Positions 17,225 to 25,438 of a stretch of DNA of 64,000 nucleotides are shown here, piece after piece. The stretch's first letter is position 1, and every line of letters starts with the position of its first letter. The position numbers were made by a program, and so were the translations under genes. The DNA is from an uncultured Pelagibacteraceae bacterium (GTDB lineage Bacteria > Pseudomonadota > Alphaproteobacteria > Pelagibacterales > Pelagibacteraceae). Location: positions 1 through 64,000 of the forward strand of contig CACPOL010000006.1 in assembly GCA_902635545.1 (NCBI GenBank), in the 5' to 3' direction. A model generated the notes under the pieces. The model was given only the letters and a program-made list of their open reading frames with translations, was not told the origin of the DNA and made no database searches.

Positions 17225-18661
17225 ATGAGTCAATTAGATACAAAAATTGGTCCAAAAATCAAGGCTTTTAGGAGGCAATTAGGTCTTCAAGCAAATAAGC
17301 TTGCGGAAGAGTTAGATATTTCTCCAAGTTACTTGAATCTTATTGAGGGAGGAAAAAGGAAAATTGACGGTGATTTACTTTTAAAAGTTTGCGAAAAACT
17401 TAAAATTGAACTTTCAGATTTAACTTCAAAATCTGATGCTAATCTTGAAAACTCAATTTCAGAAATATTAGATGACAAATTGTTTGAAGATTTAGACATA
17501 CTCGGGCCAGAAGTAAAAGATTTAGTGAGTACCAATCCAAAAATCGGGAAAGCTTTGATAAGACTTGGAGATATTTTAAAAGAAAAAGACCATGAATTAA
17601 TTAACAAAATTGAAAAGCTTTCAGGGAAAAAAGTTGATAATAGGAAAAATTCTTTTCCTGGAGAAGTAATTTCAGATTTCCTTCAAGAAAATAAAAATTA
17701 TTTTCCTAAACTTGAAGAATTTGCAAATAAAATATTTGCTAAAGTTCAAAAAAATAATCGTACACGTTATGTTGCACTATGCGATTATTTAAAATCTGAG
17801 TATTCTATTATAGTTAAGGATGTAATTCCTGAGGAGGAAAAACCTTTTTCAAAAATATTTAATAAAGATAAAAAAGAACTCTTGTTAAGTGATTATAATT
17901 CTCTAGAAACTAAAAAATTATATGCTGCTTCACAGATAGCCCAGGAAGGTGCAATGAAAGAAATTGATGAATACTTATCAAATTTCTCTTTTCCATCAGA
18001 GGAATCAAAAAGATTAACTAAGGTAGCTCTTTTAAATTACTGCGGTGCCGCTATACTTATGCCATACAAATTATTTCATTTAGAATGTAAAAAACTAAAA
18101 TATGATTTAGAACTTCTACAAAATACTTTTGCAACATCATTTGAACAAGTAGCACATAGAGTTACATGTCTACAAGATCCTAAGTTACCTGGTATCCCAT
18201 TTCATATGTTAAGAGTAGACATGGCAGGTAATATATCAAAAAGATTTTCTTTATCAGGTATTGAAATTCCAAGATATGGAGGAGCATGTCCTAGATGGAA
18301 TGTATACTCAGCATTTACTAGACCAGGAGTAATACAAGCAGCAGTAAGTAAAATGACCAACGGTGAAAAATATGTTTGTATTGCTAGAACAGTTGAAAAA
18401 GGTGTTGGAAGGTTTGGTCGTTCAAAAAGTATATTGTCAATAGGATTAGGTTGTGAGGCAAAATATGCAAAAGAATTTGTTTATACTGAGAATATTAATG
18501 TAAGTGACAAAAGTTCAGAAATACCTATTGGTGTTTCATGTAGAACTTGTGATAGACTAGATTGTTCTCAAAGAGCATTTCCACCACTACATAAAAAATT
18601 TGATGTTGATATAAACTCAAGAGGTGTATCTGTTTTTGTAAATGACAAATCAAATGATTAA
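17225..18661 (+). CDS. ScfR/RamB-type short-chain fatty acyl transcriptional regulator
   Basis: The 478-residue protein has an XRE-type helix-turn-helix at about residues 8-65 (LGLQANKLAEELDISPSYLN), a middle region with COG3800/IrrE-like architecture, and a C-terminal DUF2083-type domain with HRVTCLQDP, FHMLRVDMAGN, CPRWN, GLGCEAKYA and the cysteine-rich SCRTCDRLDCSQRAFPP. This architecture defines the family that includes ScfR, MccR and RamB, which sense acyl-CoAs and regulate glyoxylate, methylcitrate or ethylmalonyl-CoA genes. It is divergent from the aceA pair, and a perfect palindrome lies just upstream. An HExxH protease motif is not evident. Confidence 0.88.
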   Translation: MSQLDTKIGPKIKAFRRQLGLQANKLAEELDISPSYLNLIEGGKRKIDGDLLLKVCEKLKIELSDLTSKSDANLENSISEILDDKLFEDLDILGPEVKDLVSTNPKIGKALIRLGDILKEKDHELINKIEKLSGKKVDNRKNSFPGEVISDFLQENKNYFPKLEEFANKIFAKVQKNNRTRYVALCDYLKSEYSIIVKDVIPEEEKPFSKIFNKDKKELLLSDYNSLETKKLYAASQIAQEGAMKEIDEYLSNFSFPSEESKRLTKVALLNYCGAAILMPYKLFHLECKKLKYDLELLQNTFATSFEQVAHRVTCLQDPKLPGIPFHMLRVDMAGNISKRFSLSGIEIPRYGGACPRWNVYSAFTRPGVIQAAVSKMTNGEKYVCIARTVEKGVGRFGRSKSILSIGLGCEAKYAKEFVYTENINVSDKSSEIPIGVSCRTCDRLDCSQRAFPPLHKKFDVDINSRGVSVFVNDKSND

Positions 18662-18662
18662 A

Positions 18663-19553
18663 TTAAGTTTTCCAATCACCAATTTTACTAAAAAGAAAAT
18701 TTCTAAAAGCAGTTATTCTTGCAGTATTTTTCAGTGATTGAGGATAAACAAAATGAGCTTCAGTAATTGGCCCTTCACACTTAGGAAGTACTTTGATTAA
18801 ATTGTTAGAATTTGAAACTAAATATTCTGGTAAAGCTGCTAATCCAACTCCAGACTCCACAGCTAATAATAGACCCATAACACTATTCACCTTCATTATT
18901 GATTTTCTTTTTTTTCCATCTTTTACACCTATCTTCAAAGCCCAATCAGGATTATAAACTGGAGACGGAGCACCCTTGCCAAAAGAAATAAATTTGTGTT
19001 TATTTAAATCATTGATTGACTTTGGCATACCATGTTTTTCGAGATATTTGTTTGACCCATATATATAGTACTTAATATCAACTAATTTTTTTTGAATATA
19101 ATTTAATTGTTTTGGTCTTCTCATAAAAATACCTATATCAGCCTGTCTAGTACTCAAATCTAATTCTTTGTCATCAAATACTAATTCTATCTCTATTTCA
19201 GGATTTAGTGTCATAAACTCTTGTATTCTCGGGGTAAGCCAATGGGTACCAAAACTTCTCACAGTTGTTATAATTAATTTTCCAGATGGTTTTGTTTTTT
19301 GATCTCCCAAAGAAACTTCAACTTCTTTCAGTTTTGAAATTACTTCATGGGCAGTTTTAAAAACATACTCCCCATTTTCAGTTAAAGTGAGCCCTCTAGC
19401 ATGTCTCTCAAAAAGTTGAACATTTAAATCTTGTTCTAAAGACTGTATTTGTCTGCTTATTGCAGATTGACTAAGGTTTAGATTAATTGTTGCATTTGTA
19501 AAACTACCAGCTTCTGCAACTGCATGAAATATCTTTAATTTGTCCCAATCCAT
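18663..19553 (-). CDS. LysR-family transcriptional regulator
   Basis: The 296 residues show the LysR pattern: an N-terminal winged helix-turn-helix (DWDKLKIFHAVAEAGSFT, then LNLSQSAISRQIQSLEQDL) and a periplasmic-binding-like effector domain from about residue 90. Its ATG overlaps the stop of the acuI-like gene by one base, so it is co-transcribed downstream of it rather than divergent as most LysR genes are. The effector is unknown. It ends one base from the convergent regulator gene. Confidence 0.9.
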   Translation of the reverse strand: MDWDKLKIFHAVAEAGSFTNATINLNLSQSAISRQIQSLEQDLNVQLFERHARGLTLTENGEYVFKTAHEVISKLKEVEVSLGDQKTKPSGKLIITTVRSFGTHWLTPRIQEFMTLNPEIEIELVFDDKELDLSTRQADIGIFMRRPKQLNYIQKKLVDIKYYIYGSNKYLEKHGMPKSINDLNKHKFISFGKGAPSPVYNPDWALKIGVKDGKKRKSIMKVNSVMGLLLAVESGVGLAALPEYLVSNSNNLIKVLPKCEGPITEAHFVYPQSLKNTARITAFRNFLFSKIGDWKT

Positions 19554-20554
19554 TATTTATTTAAATCAACTAAAACTCTTCCTGATATCTCACCTTTTAA
19601 TATCTTTGGATAAGTTTCAATCAATTCTTCTAAGCTAACTGTTTGAATAGATTTTTCTAATAAATTAAAATCAATTAAGTTTGCAGCTTCACCCCAGATA
19701 AATTCTCTTCTTTTAATACTACAATTAGCAGAGTCCATACCCCAAAGTTTTATTCCTCGTAACATAAATGGTATAACGTTTGTGTTTAATTCATTTGTAT
19801 TCGCATTTCCACATACAGCAATGATTCCATTAGGGTTAGTTTGTACAATAGTATTAGCTAGTATCTTGCCTCCTACTGTATCTACAACCCCGTCCCATAA
19901 TCCTTTATCAATAAGTCTTGGATCTTTATCAAATTCAGATCTATTGATAATATTTTGAGCACCCAAAGATTTTAAATAATCTGCTTTTGAATCTTTTCCT
20001 GTAACAGCGGTTACATTATATCCCATCTTATTTAATGCGATTACTGCAATACTTCCTACACCACCAGTTGCACCTGTTACCAAAACATTATTTACTTTTT
20101 CTCCAAGTAAAATTTCTTCTCTGGCCTTGATAGCAAAAGCACTCATTAAAGATGTTAAACCGGCTGTGCCAAGTATCATTGCTTGTTTACTTGTTAAATT
20201 ATTTGGTTTTTTTACTAAGAAGTCACCGTTTACTTTAGCAATTTGTGAATATCCACCATAAAAAATTTCTCCAACTCTAAATCCTGTAAGAATTACCTCA
20301 TCACCCTCTTTGAACTTAGAATTCTTGCTTTCTAAAACTGTTCCAGAAAAGTCTATACCAGGAATATGAGGAAATTCTTTTACTAATCGTCCACCGTTTT
20401 TCAAAATCATTCCATCTTTAAAATTAAGATCTGAATAATCTACTTTTATAGTAACATCCCCATGTTTTAAAAAGCTTTTATCAATTAATTTCACTTCTCT
20501 TGTAAACTCTTCACCTTTTTGATTTAAAATTAATGCTTTAAATTGATCAGACAC
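19553..20554 (-). CDS. acuI: Acryloyl-CoA reductase AcuI / YhdH-type oxidoreductase
   Basis: This is a 333-residue medium-chain dehydrogenase/reductase without the structural zinc cysteines. YhdH/AcuI features visible are SDLNFKDGMIL, PGIDFSGTV, LGTAGLTS, the NADPH-binding VTGATGGVGSIA (about residues 160-171) and WGMDSANC. AcuI reduces acryloyl-CoA to propionyl-CoA, a detoxifying step in DMSP and 3-hydroxypropionate metabolism; YhdH homologues share the fold, so the substrate is a family inference. Propionyl-CoA would feed the prpDBC genes in this window. It begins 3 bases after folE. Confidence 0.8.
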   Translation of the reverse strand: MSDQFKALILNQKGEEFTREVKLIDKSFLKHGDVTIKVDYSDLNFKDGMILKNGGRLVKEFPHIPGIDFSGTVLESKNSKFKEGDEVILTGFRVGEIFYGGYSQIAKVNGDFLVKKPNNLTSKQAMILGTAGLTSLMSAFAIKAREEILLGEKVNNVLVTGATGGVGSIAVIALNKMGYNVTAVTGKDSKADYLKSLGAQNIINRSEFDKDPRLIDKGLWDGVVDTVGGKILANTIVQTNPNGIIAVCGNANTNELNTNVIPFMLRGIKLWGMDSANCSIKRREFIWGEAANLIDFNLLEKSIQTVSLEELIETYPKILKGEISGRVLVDLNK

Positions 20555-20557
20555 TTT

Positions 20558-21172
20558 TTATTCTTTTACAATACTAATAAATCTCAAATATCTATTTTGA
20601 TAACTAAGATCTTCTTTAAATTGACCTAGGTAATAATTTGTTACAGTTGTTGCTTGTTCTTTTTTAATTCCTCTCATAGTCATACACTGATGAGTAGAGT
20701 CAATTGTAACAGCTACACCTTTAGCATCCAAAGACTCCATAAGTGTATTCGCAATTTGCATAGTTAATCTCTCTTGTGTTTGTAGTCTTTTGGAAAAAAC
20801 CTCAACAACTCTTGCTAACTTACTTAATCCAACAACTCTTTTTTTTGGAATATATGCAACATGTGCTTTACCAATTATTGGTGCCATATGATGTTCACAA
20901 TGACTATGAACTGAAATATTTTTCTGAACAACCATATCATCGTACCCTTCAACATCACCGAAAGTTTTATCTAAAACTTTATTTGGATCTTCTTTGTAAC
21001 CTTTAAAATATTCTTTAAATGCTTTTACAACTCTTTTTGGTGTTTCTAATAAACCCTCTCTATTTGGATCTTCCCCCATCCAAGATAAAATTGTCTTAAA
21101 AGCTTCTTCAGCCTCTTTGTCTGAGACTTCTTTAAATTTTTCGTTATTATTAATATCTTTTACTAATTTCAT
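20558..21172 (-). CDS. folE: GTP cyclohydrolase I
   Basis: FolE opens GTP to make 7,8-dihydroneopterin triphosphate for folate synthesis. The 204 residues carry the type I motifs: EDPNREGLLETPKRV, the catalytic/zinc block SHCEHHMAPIIGKAHVAYIP (zinc Cys and His), GLSKLARVVEVF, RLTMQIA and the second zinc Cys in THQCMTMRG. ATG at 21172 is divergent from hisI across a 76-bp spacer. Downstream acuI starts after 3 bases. Folate supply is relevant to the tetrahydrofolate-linked enzymes elsewhere in the window, though the linkage is not operonic. Confidence 0.96.
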   Translation of the reverse strand: MKLVKDINNNEKFKEVSDKEAEEAFKTILSWMGEDPNREGLLETPKRVVKAFKEYFKGYKEDPNKVLDKTFGDVEGYDDMVVQKNISVHSHCEHHMAPIIGKAHVAYIPKKRVVGLSKLARVVEVFSKRLQTQERLTMQIANTLMESLDAKGVAVTIDSTHQCMTMRGIKKEQATTVTNYYLGQFKEDLSYQNRYLRFISIVKE

Positions 21173-21248
21173 CTGAGGTTTTATACCTATAAATACACAT
21201 TTTTAAAATATTTAATATATCCATATATGTGCTACATAATTACCTTAA

Positions 21249-21716
21249 ATGTTCAAAAAAAGAGAAAATGTAGTTGAAATCGAAGAAGGAAATCTTCTTT
21301 CTCCAAAATTCGATAATGACGGATTAATTCCTGTTATCACCACGTGTTCAAAAACTAAAGAAATTTTAATGCATGGCTATATGAATATAGAAGCGTTAAA
21401 AAAAACTATTGAAACTAAACAAGCTCATTATTTTAGTAGATCGAGGAATACTATTTGGCACAAAGGTAAAACAAGTGGTTTTGTTCAAAAGGTTATTGAA
21501 ATAAGAATCGATGATGATCAAGATTCTGTTTGGTTAACAGTTGATATTGGGGATGGTGCTAGTTGTCATGTTGGGTATCGATCTTGTTTTTATAGATCAG
21601 TTCCATTAGGACCAATAAATAATGGTAGAAAAGTTGAAATGAAATTTACAGAAAAAGAAAAAAAATTTGATCCTAAAAAAGTTTATAAAGGTCAGCCAAA
21701 TCCAACAAAAGTTTAA
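21249..21716 (+). CDS. hisI: Phosphoribosyl-AMP cyclohydrolase
   Basis: HisI hydrolyses phosphoribosyl-AMP in the third step of histidine synthesis. The 155 residues contain HGYMNIEAL, AHYFSRSRNTIWHKG, and ASCHVGYRSCFYR with two zinc cysteines. The usual metal motif DCDxD reads DDDQD here, so one expected Cys position is Asp; I believe this variant occurs in alphaproteobacteria but could not check. It has no fused HisE domain. The C-terminal ~30 residues are Lys-rich. Its stop directly abuts the ATG of the DUF2237 gene. Confidence 0.92.
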   Translation: MFKKRENVVEIEEGNLLSPKFDNDGLIPVITTCSKTKEILMHGYMNIEALKKTIETKQAHYFSRSRNTIWHKGKTSGFVQKVIEIRIDDDQDSVWLTVDIGDGASCHVGYRSCFYRSVPLGPINNGRKVEMKFTEKEKKFDPKKVYKGQPNPTKV

Positions 21717-22091
21717 ATGGGAAAAAAACAAAAAAATGTTCTTGGTGAAGACCTAGAAGAATGTTCTTTGGATCCGTTAACTGGCTGGTATAGAGATGGA
21801 TGTTGTAACACAGATGATAACGATAAAGGATTGCACACTGTTTGTGCTAAAGTAAATAATGAATTTTTAGAATGGTGTAAAGAAGCTGGTAATGATTTAA
21901 TTACTCCTCACCCTGAGTATGGATTTCCAGGACTAAAGGATGGGGATGGCTGGTGTGTTTGTGCAACTTGGTATGCAAGAGCAGTTGAGGCTGGAAAAGG
22001 TTGTCCAATTTTTTTGAAAAAAACTCACGAAAATACTTTAAAAATTTTACCTATCGAAACACTCAAAAAATTTGCAATAGATTTATCTTAA
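21717..22091 (+). CDS. DUF2237 family protein
   Basis: This 124-residue cysteine-rich protein of unknown function matches DUF2237: NVLGEDLEECSLDPLTGWYRDG, CCNTD, HTVCAKV, and the strongly conserved ITPHPEYGFPGLKDGDGWCVC. Six cysteines could bind metal or form disulfides, but there is no signal peptide, so it is probably cytoplasmic. It follows hisI with no gap and ends immediately next to the convergent ETF-QO gene. Function is not known; nothing in the context beyond hisI coupling helps. Confidence 0.85.
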   Translation: MGKKQKNVLGEDLEECSLDPLTGWYRDGCCNTDDNDKGLHTVCAKVNNEFLEWCKEAGNDLITPHPEYGFPGLKDGDGWCVCATWYARAVEAGKGCPIFLKKTHENTLKILPIETLKKFAIDLS

Positions 22092-23711
22092 CTACATATT
22101 GCCATATTTTGGTCCACCTCCACCTTCAGGTGTAACCCAAATAATATTTTGTGAAGGTTCCTTTATATCGCAAGTTTTACAGTGAATACAATTCTGAGAA
22201 TTAATTACAAATTTATTAATATTGTTTTCTTTTTGGATTTCATAAACTCCAGCAGGACAATATCTTTGAGCAGGTTCATCAAATTGTTCTAATGTATAAC
22301 TAATAGGTAAATTTGGATCTTTTAATTGTAAATGCACTGGTTGATTTTCTGTATGATTTGTGCCTGTTAAATAAACTGAACTAGTTTTATCGAAAGTTAT
22401 AATATTGTCAGGTTTTGGATAATTAATTTTTGGCATTTGATTAGCAGGTTTTAAAGTTTCATGATCTGCATGCTTGTGTTTTAAAGTAAAAGGTAATCTA
22501 CCTCTAAATAAGATTTGATCTATACCTGTAAATATAATTCCAAGTATTAACCCCCAACTAAAACTTGGCTTTACATTTCTAGCTTTATACAGTTCTTCGT
22601 ATAACCAGCTTTTTTTAAATTTTTCTTCAAAAATAGATAAATCTTTTCCAGACAATATATGATCGTTTATTGACTCTGCTGCGATCATTCCACTTTTCAT
22701 TGCTGTGTGAGAGCCTTTTATCTTTGGCATATTGAGCGTGCCAGCATCACAACCGATAAGTAAAGCACCTGGCATAAACATTTTGGGTAAACTTTGAATA
22801 CCACCCTCAATTAATGCTCTAGCTCCATACGAAATTCTTTTGCCCCCTTCTATTATTTTTTTTATTGCTTTGTGAGTTTTAAATCTTTGAAATTCATCGA
22901 ATGGTGACAAGTGTGGATTCTTATAGTCTAAACCTATTACATAACCTAAGAAAACCTGTTTATTTTCTGCATGATATATAAAACTTCCACCATAAGTTTG
23001 GTTATCTAAGGGCCAGCCAGCTGTATGCATTACAAGTCCTTCTTCATGATTTTTTTCGTCTATTTCCCATATTTCTTTAAATCCAATTCCATATTGTTGA
23101 GGATCCTTTCCATTGTTAAGATTAAATTTTTCGATCAACTTTTTTCCTAAATGCCCTCTACAACCCTCTGCAAAAACAGTTACTTTTCCAACTAAATCTA
23201 TTCCAGGTTCAAAGCTGTCCTTTTTTTTTCCCTCTTTATCAATCCCCATATCTTGTGTGGCAACACCTTTTACAGATCCATCATCATTATACAAAACCTC
23301 GCTCGCTGGAAATCCTGGAAAAATTTCAACACCAAGCGCTTCGGCTTGTTCTGCCAACCATCTACATAAATTTGCTAAGCTTATGATATAATTTTTATGA
23401 TTTTGTTGCACTGAGGGTAGCAACCAAGTTGGCCAACTAAAAGATTTTGTTTTTCCCAAAAATAAAAATTTTTCTTTTGTGACTTTAGTTTTGATTGGAG
23501 AATTTAGTTCTTTCCAGTTAGGAATAAGTTCATCTAATGCTTTTGTCTCAAAAACATTTCCACTTAAAATATGTGCTCCAATTTCAGATGCTTTTTCAAG
23601 TAAACAAATACTTAGATTTGAATTCAATTGTTTTAATCTAATAGCAGTAGACAGTCCAGATGGACCACCACCAACAATTACTACATCATATTGCATTGTC
23701 TCTCTAGACAT
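22092..23711 (-). CDS. etfD: Electron transfer flavoprotein-ubiquinone oxidoreductase
   Basis: ETF-QO accepts electrons from reduced ETF and passes them to ubiquinone at the inner membrane. The 539-residue protein has an FAD-binding dinucleotide fold at the N-terminus (DVVIVGGGPSGLSTAIRL), the TVFAEGCRGHLGK block, LIGCDAGTLNMPKIKGSHTAMKSG near residue 330, and a C-terminal 4Fe-4S ferredoxin domain with YCPAGVY and NCIHCKTCDIK. It is the third partner of the etfB-etfA pair upstream and serves the flavin dehydrogenase gene of the same run. Confidence 0.95.
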   Translation of the reverse strand: MSRETMQYDVVIVGGGPSGLSTAIRLKQLNSNLSICLLEKASEIGAHILSGNVFETKALDELIPNWKELNSPIKTKVTKEKFLFLGKTKSFSWPTWLLPSVQQNHKNYIISLANLCRWLAEQAEALGVEIFPGFPASEVLYNDDGSVKGVATQDMGIDKEGKKKDSFEPGIDLVGKVTVFAEGCRGHLGKKLIEKFNLNNGKDPQQYGIGFKEIWEIDEKNHEEGLVMHTAGWPLDNQTYGGSFIYHAENKQVFLGYVIGLDYKNPHLSPFDEFQRFKTHKAIKKIIEGGKRISYGARALIEGGIQSLPKMFMPGALLIGCDAGTLNMPKIKGSHTAMKSGMIAAESINDHILSGKDLSIFEEKFKKSWLYEELYKARNVKPSFSWGLILGIIFTGIDQILFRGRLPFTLKHKHADHETLKPANQMPKINYPKPDNIITFDKTSSVYLTGTNHTENQPVHLQLKDPNLPISYTLEQFDEPAQRYCPAGVYEIQKENNINKFVINSQNCIHCKTCDIKEPSQNIIWVTPEGGGGPKYGNM

Positions 23712-23735
23712 ATTACTAATTTTTTACAGATTCTA

Positions 23736-24689
23736 TTATTTTTGTATAGTGTTTAATTTGTTCAATTCTTCTAAGAACTTGGGTAAAGCATCAAAAAGAT
23801 CAGCTTCTAAACCATAATCAGCAATACTAAATATCGGGGCCTCACCGTCTTTATTGATTGCTACAATAATTTTGCTTTCTTTCATTCCGGCTAAATGCTG
23901 AATAGCACCAGAAATCCCCACTGCAATATATAAGTCTGGAACTACAACTTTACCAGTTTGGCCGACTTGATGATCATTTGTTATATAACCAGCATCGACA
24001 GCTGCTCTAGAAGCACCTATTGCGGCGTTAAGTTTATCTGCAACAGCGGTGATCAACTTAAAATTTTCTCCACTTTGCATTCCTCTTCCTCCAGAAATTA
24101 CTACTCGTGCAGTGCCAAGCTCAGGTCTATCTGATTTGATTTCCTCTTTTTTTATAAATCTTGTTAAATCTGTTGAATCACCAGGATCACTCATTTGGAT
24201 TTCAGCAGAGCCACCAGAAGTTGGAGCAGGATCAAATGATGTAGGTCTAATTGTTACACATTTTATTTTGTCAGAACTTTTCACTGTTGCAAATGCATTC
24301 CCTGCATAAATTGGTCTTAAAAAAGTATCTTCAGAGATAACTTTTGTAATATCACTCACTTGAGAAACATCTAATAACGCAGCTACTCTTGGCATAAGAT
24401 TTTTACCAAATGTATTTGCAGAACAGACAATATGTGAATAATTTTTTGAAAGTTTTATAATTGCAGAAGTATAATTTTCGGCTAAGTAATTTTCATATAA
24501 AGAATTATTTACATGAAGTACTTTTTTTACATTTGGAACTTGAGAAATTGACTTAGCTACATTTTCTGAGTTTGAACCAAGCACTAATACATGAACATCT
24601 TCTTTAATTTTTGATGCAGCAGAGATGGCATTTAGAGTAAAAGGCTTGACTGCTTGATTATTATGTTCTGCTATTAATAAAACTGACAT
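23736..24689 (-). CDS. etfA: Electron transfer flavoprotein, alpha subunit
   Basis: The 317-residue alpha subunit holds FAD and shuttles electrons from flavin dehydrogenases to ETF-QO. The C-terminal FAD domain has SGGRGMQSGENF, GASRAAVDAGY, HQVGQTGKVVVPDLYIAVGISGAIQH and VAINKDGEAPIFSIADYG. Its start shares one base with the end of etfB (24689), so the subunits are translationally coupled. ETF-QO begins 24 bases downstream. Confidence 0.96.
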   Translation of the reverse strand: MSVLLIAEHNNQAVKPFTLNAISAASKIKEDVHVLVLGSNSENVAKSISQVPNVKKVLHVNNSLYENYLAENYTSAIIKLSKNYSHIVCSANTFGKNLMPRVAALLDVSQVSDITKVISEDTFLRPIYAGNAFATVKSSDKIKCVTIRPTSFDPAPTSGGSAEIQMSDPGDSTDLTRFIKKEEIKSDRPELGTARVVISGGRGMQSGENFKLITAVADKLNAAIGASRAAVDAGYITNDHQVGQTGKVVVPDLYIAVGISGAIQHLAGMKESKIIVAINKDGEAPIFSIADYGLEADLFDALPKFLEELNKLNTIQK

Positions 24690-25438
24690 TATATTACTTT
24701 AGCCTCATTTTTTAATTTTTGAACTAATTCTTCAACAGTTGCGACTTTAATCCCAGCTTTTCTTTTTGGAGGCTCCTCAACTTTAATTTGTTCAATTCTA
24801 GGTTTTGTATCAACACCTAAATCACTTGCATTTATTTGCTCAATTGGCTTCTTTTTTGCTTTCATAATATTAGGTAATGAAGCATATCTAGGTTCATTTA
24901 ACCTTAAATCACAAGTTACAATCGCAGGTATATTGACCTCGATTATCTCTAGGCCCTCATCTACTTCTCTTGTAACCTCTAACAACTTATCTTTTAATTC
25001 AATCTTTGAAGCAAATGTAGCTTGAGGCCAATTCAAAAGTGCTGCTAACATCTGTCCAGTTTGATTACAATCATCATCAATAGCTTGCTTGCCCATAAAA
25101 ACTAAATCTGGTTTTTCTTTTTCAACAATTTTTTGTAAAACTTTTGAGACAGCAAGAGGTTCCACTATTCCATCAACTTTAACAAGTATACCACGATCTG
25201 CACCAACCGCTAAAGCTTTCCTGACTGTTTCTTGAGCTTTCTCTTCTCCAACAGATACTGCTATAACTTCACTGGCTTTACCAGACTCTTTAATTTTTAC
25301 TGCTTCTTCAATGGCATTATCATCAGGTGGATTAGTAGACATCTTTACATTTTCAGTTACTATACCTGATCCATCTTCCTTTACTCTTATTTGAACATTG
25401 TAATCAATAACTCTTTTAACCGCGACAAGAATTTTCAT
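24689..25438 (-). CDS. etfB: Electron transfer flavoprotein, beta subunit
   Basis: The 249-residue beta subunit binds AMP and completes the ETF heterodimer. Visible features are the N-terminal [44 protein letters not shown], and the signature [30 protein letters not shown] (split here by family convention). It overlaps both neighbours by one base: the 810-residue dehydrogenase gene before it and etfA after it. This links the ETF pair directly to that dehydrogenase. Confidence 0.96.
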   Translation of the reverse strand: MKILVAVKRVIDYNVQIRVKEDGSGIVTENVKMSTNPPDDNAIEEAVKIKESGKASEVIAVSVGEEKAQETVRKALAVGADRGILVKVDGIVEPLAVSKVLQKIVEKEKPDLVFMGKQAIDDDCNQTGQMLAALLNWPQATFASKIELKDKLLEVTREVDEGLEIIEVNIPAIVTCDLRLNEPRYASLPNIMKAKKKPIEQINASDLGVDTKPRIEQIKVEEPPKRKAGIKVATVEELVQKLKNEAKVI

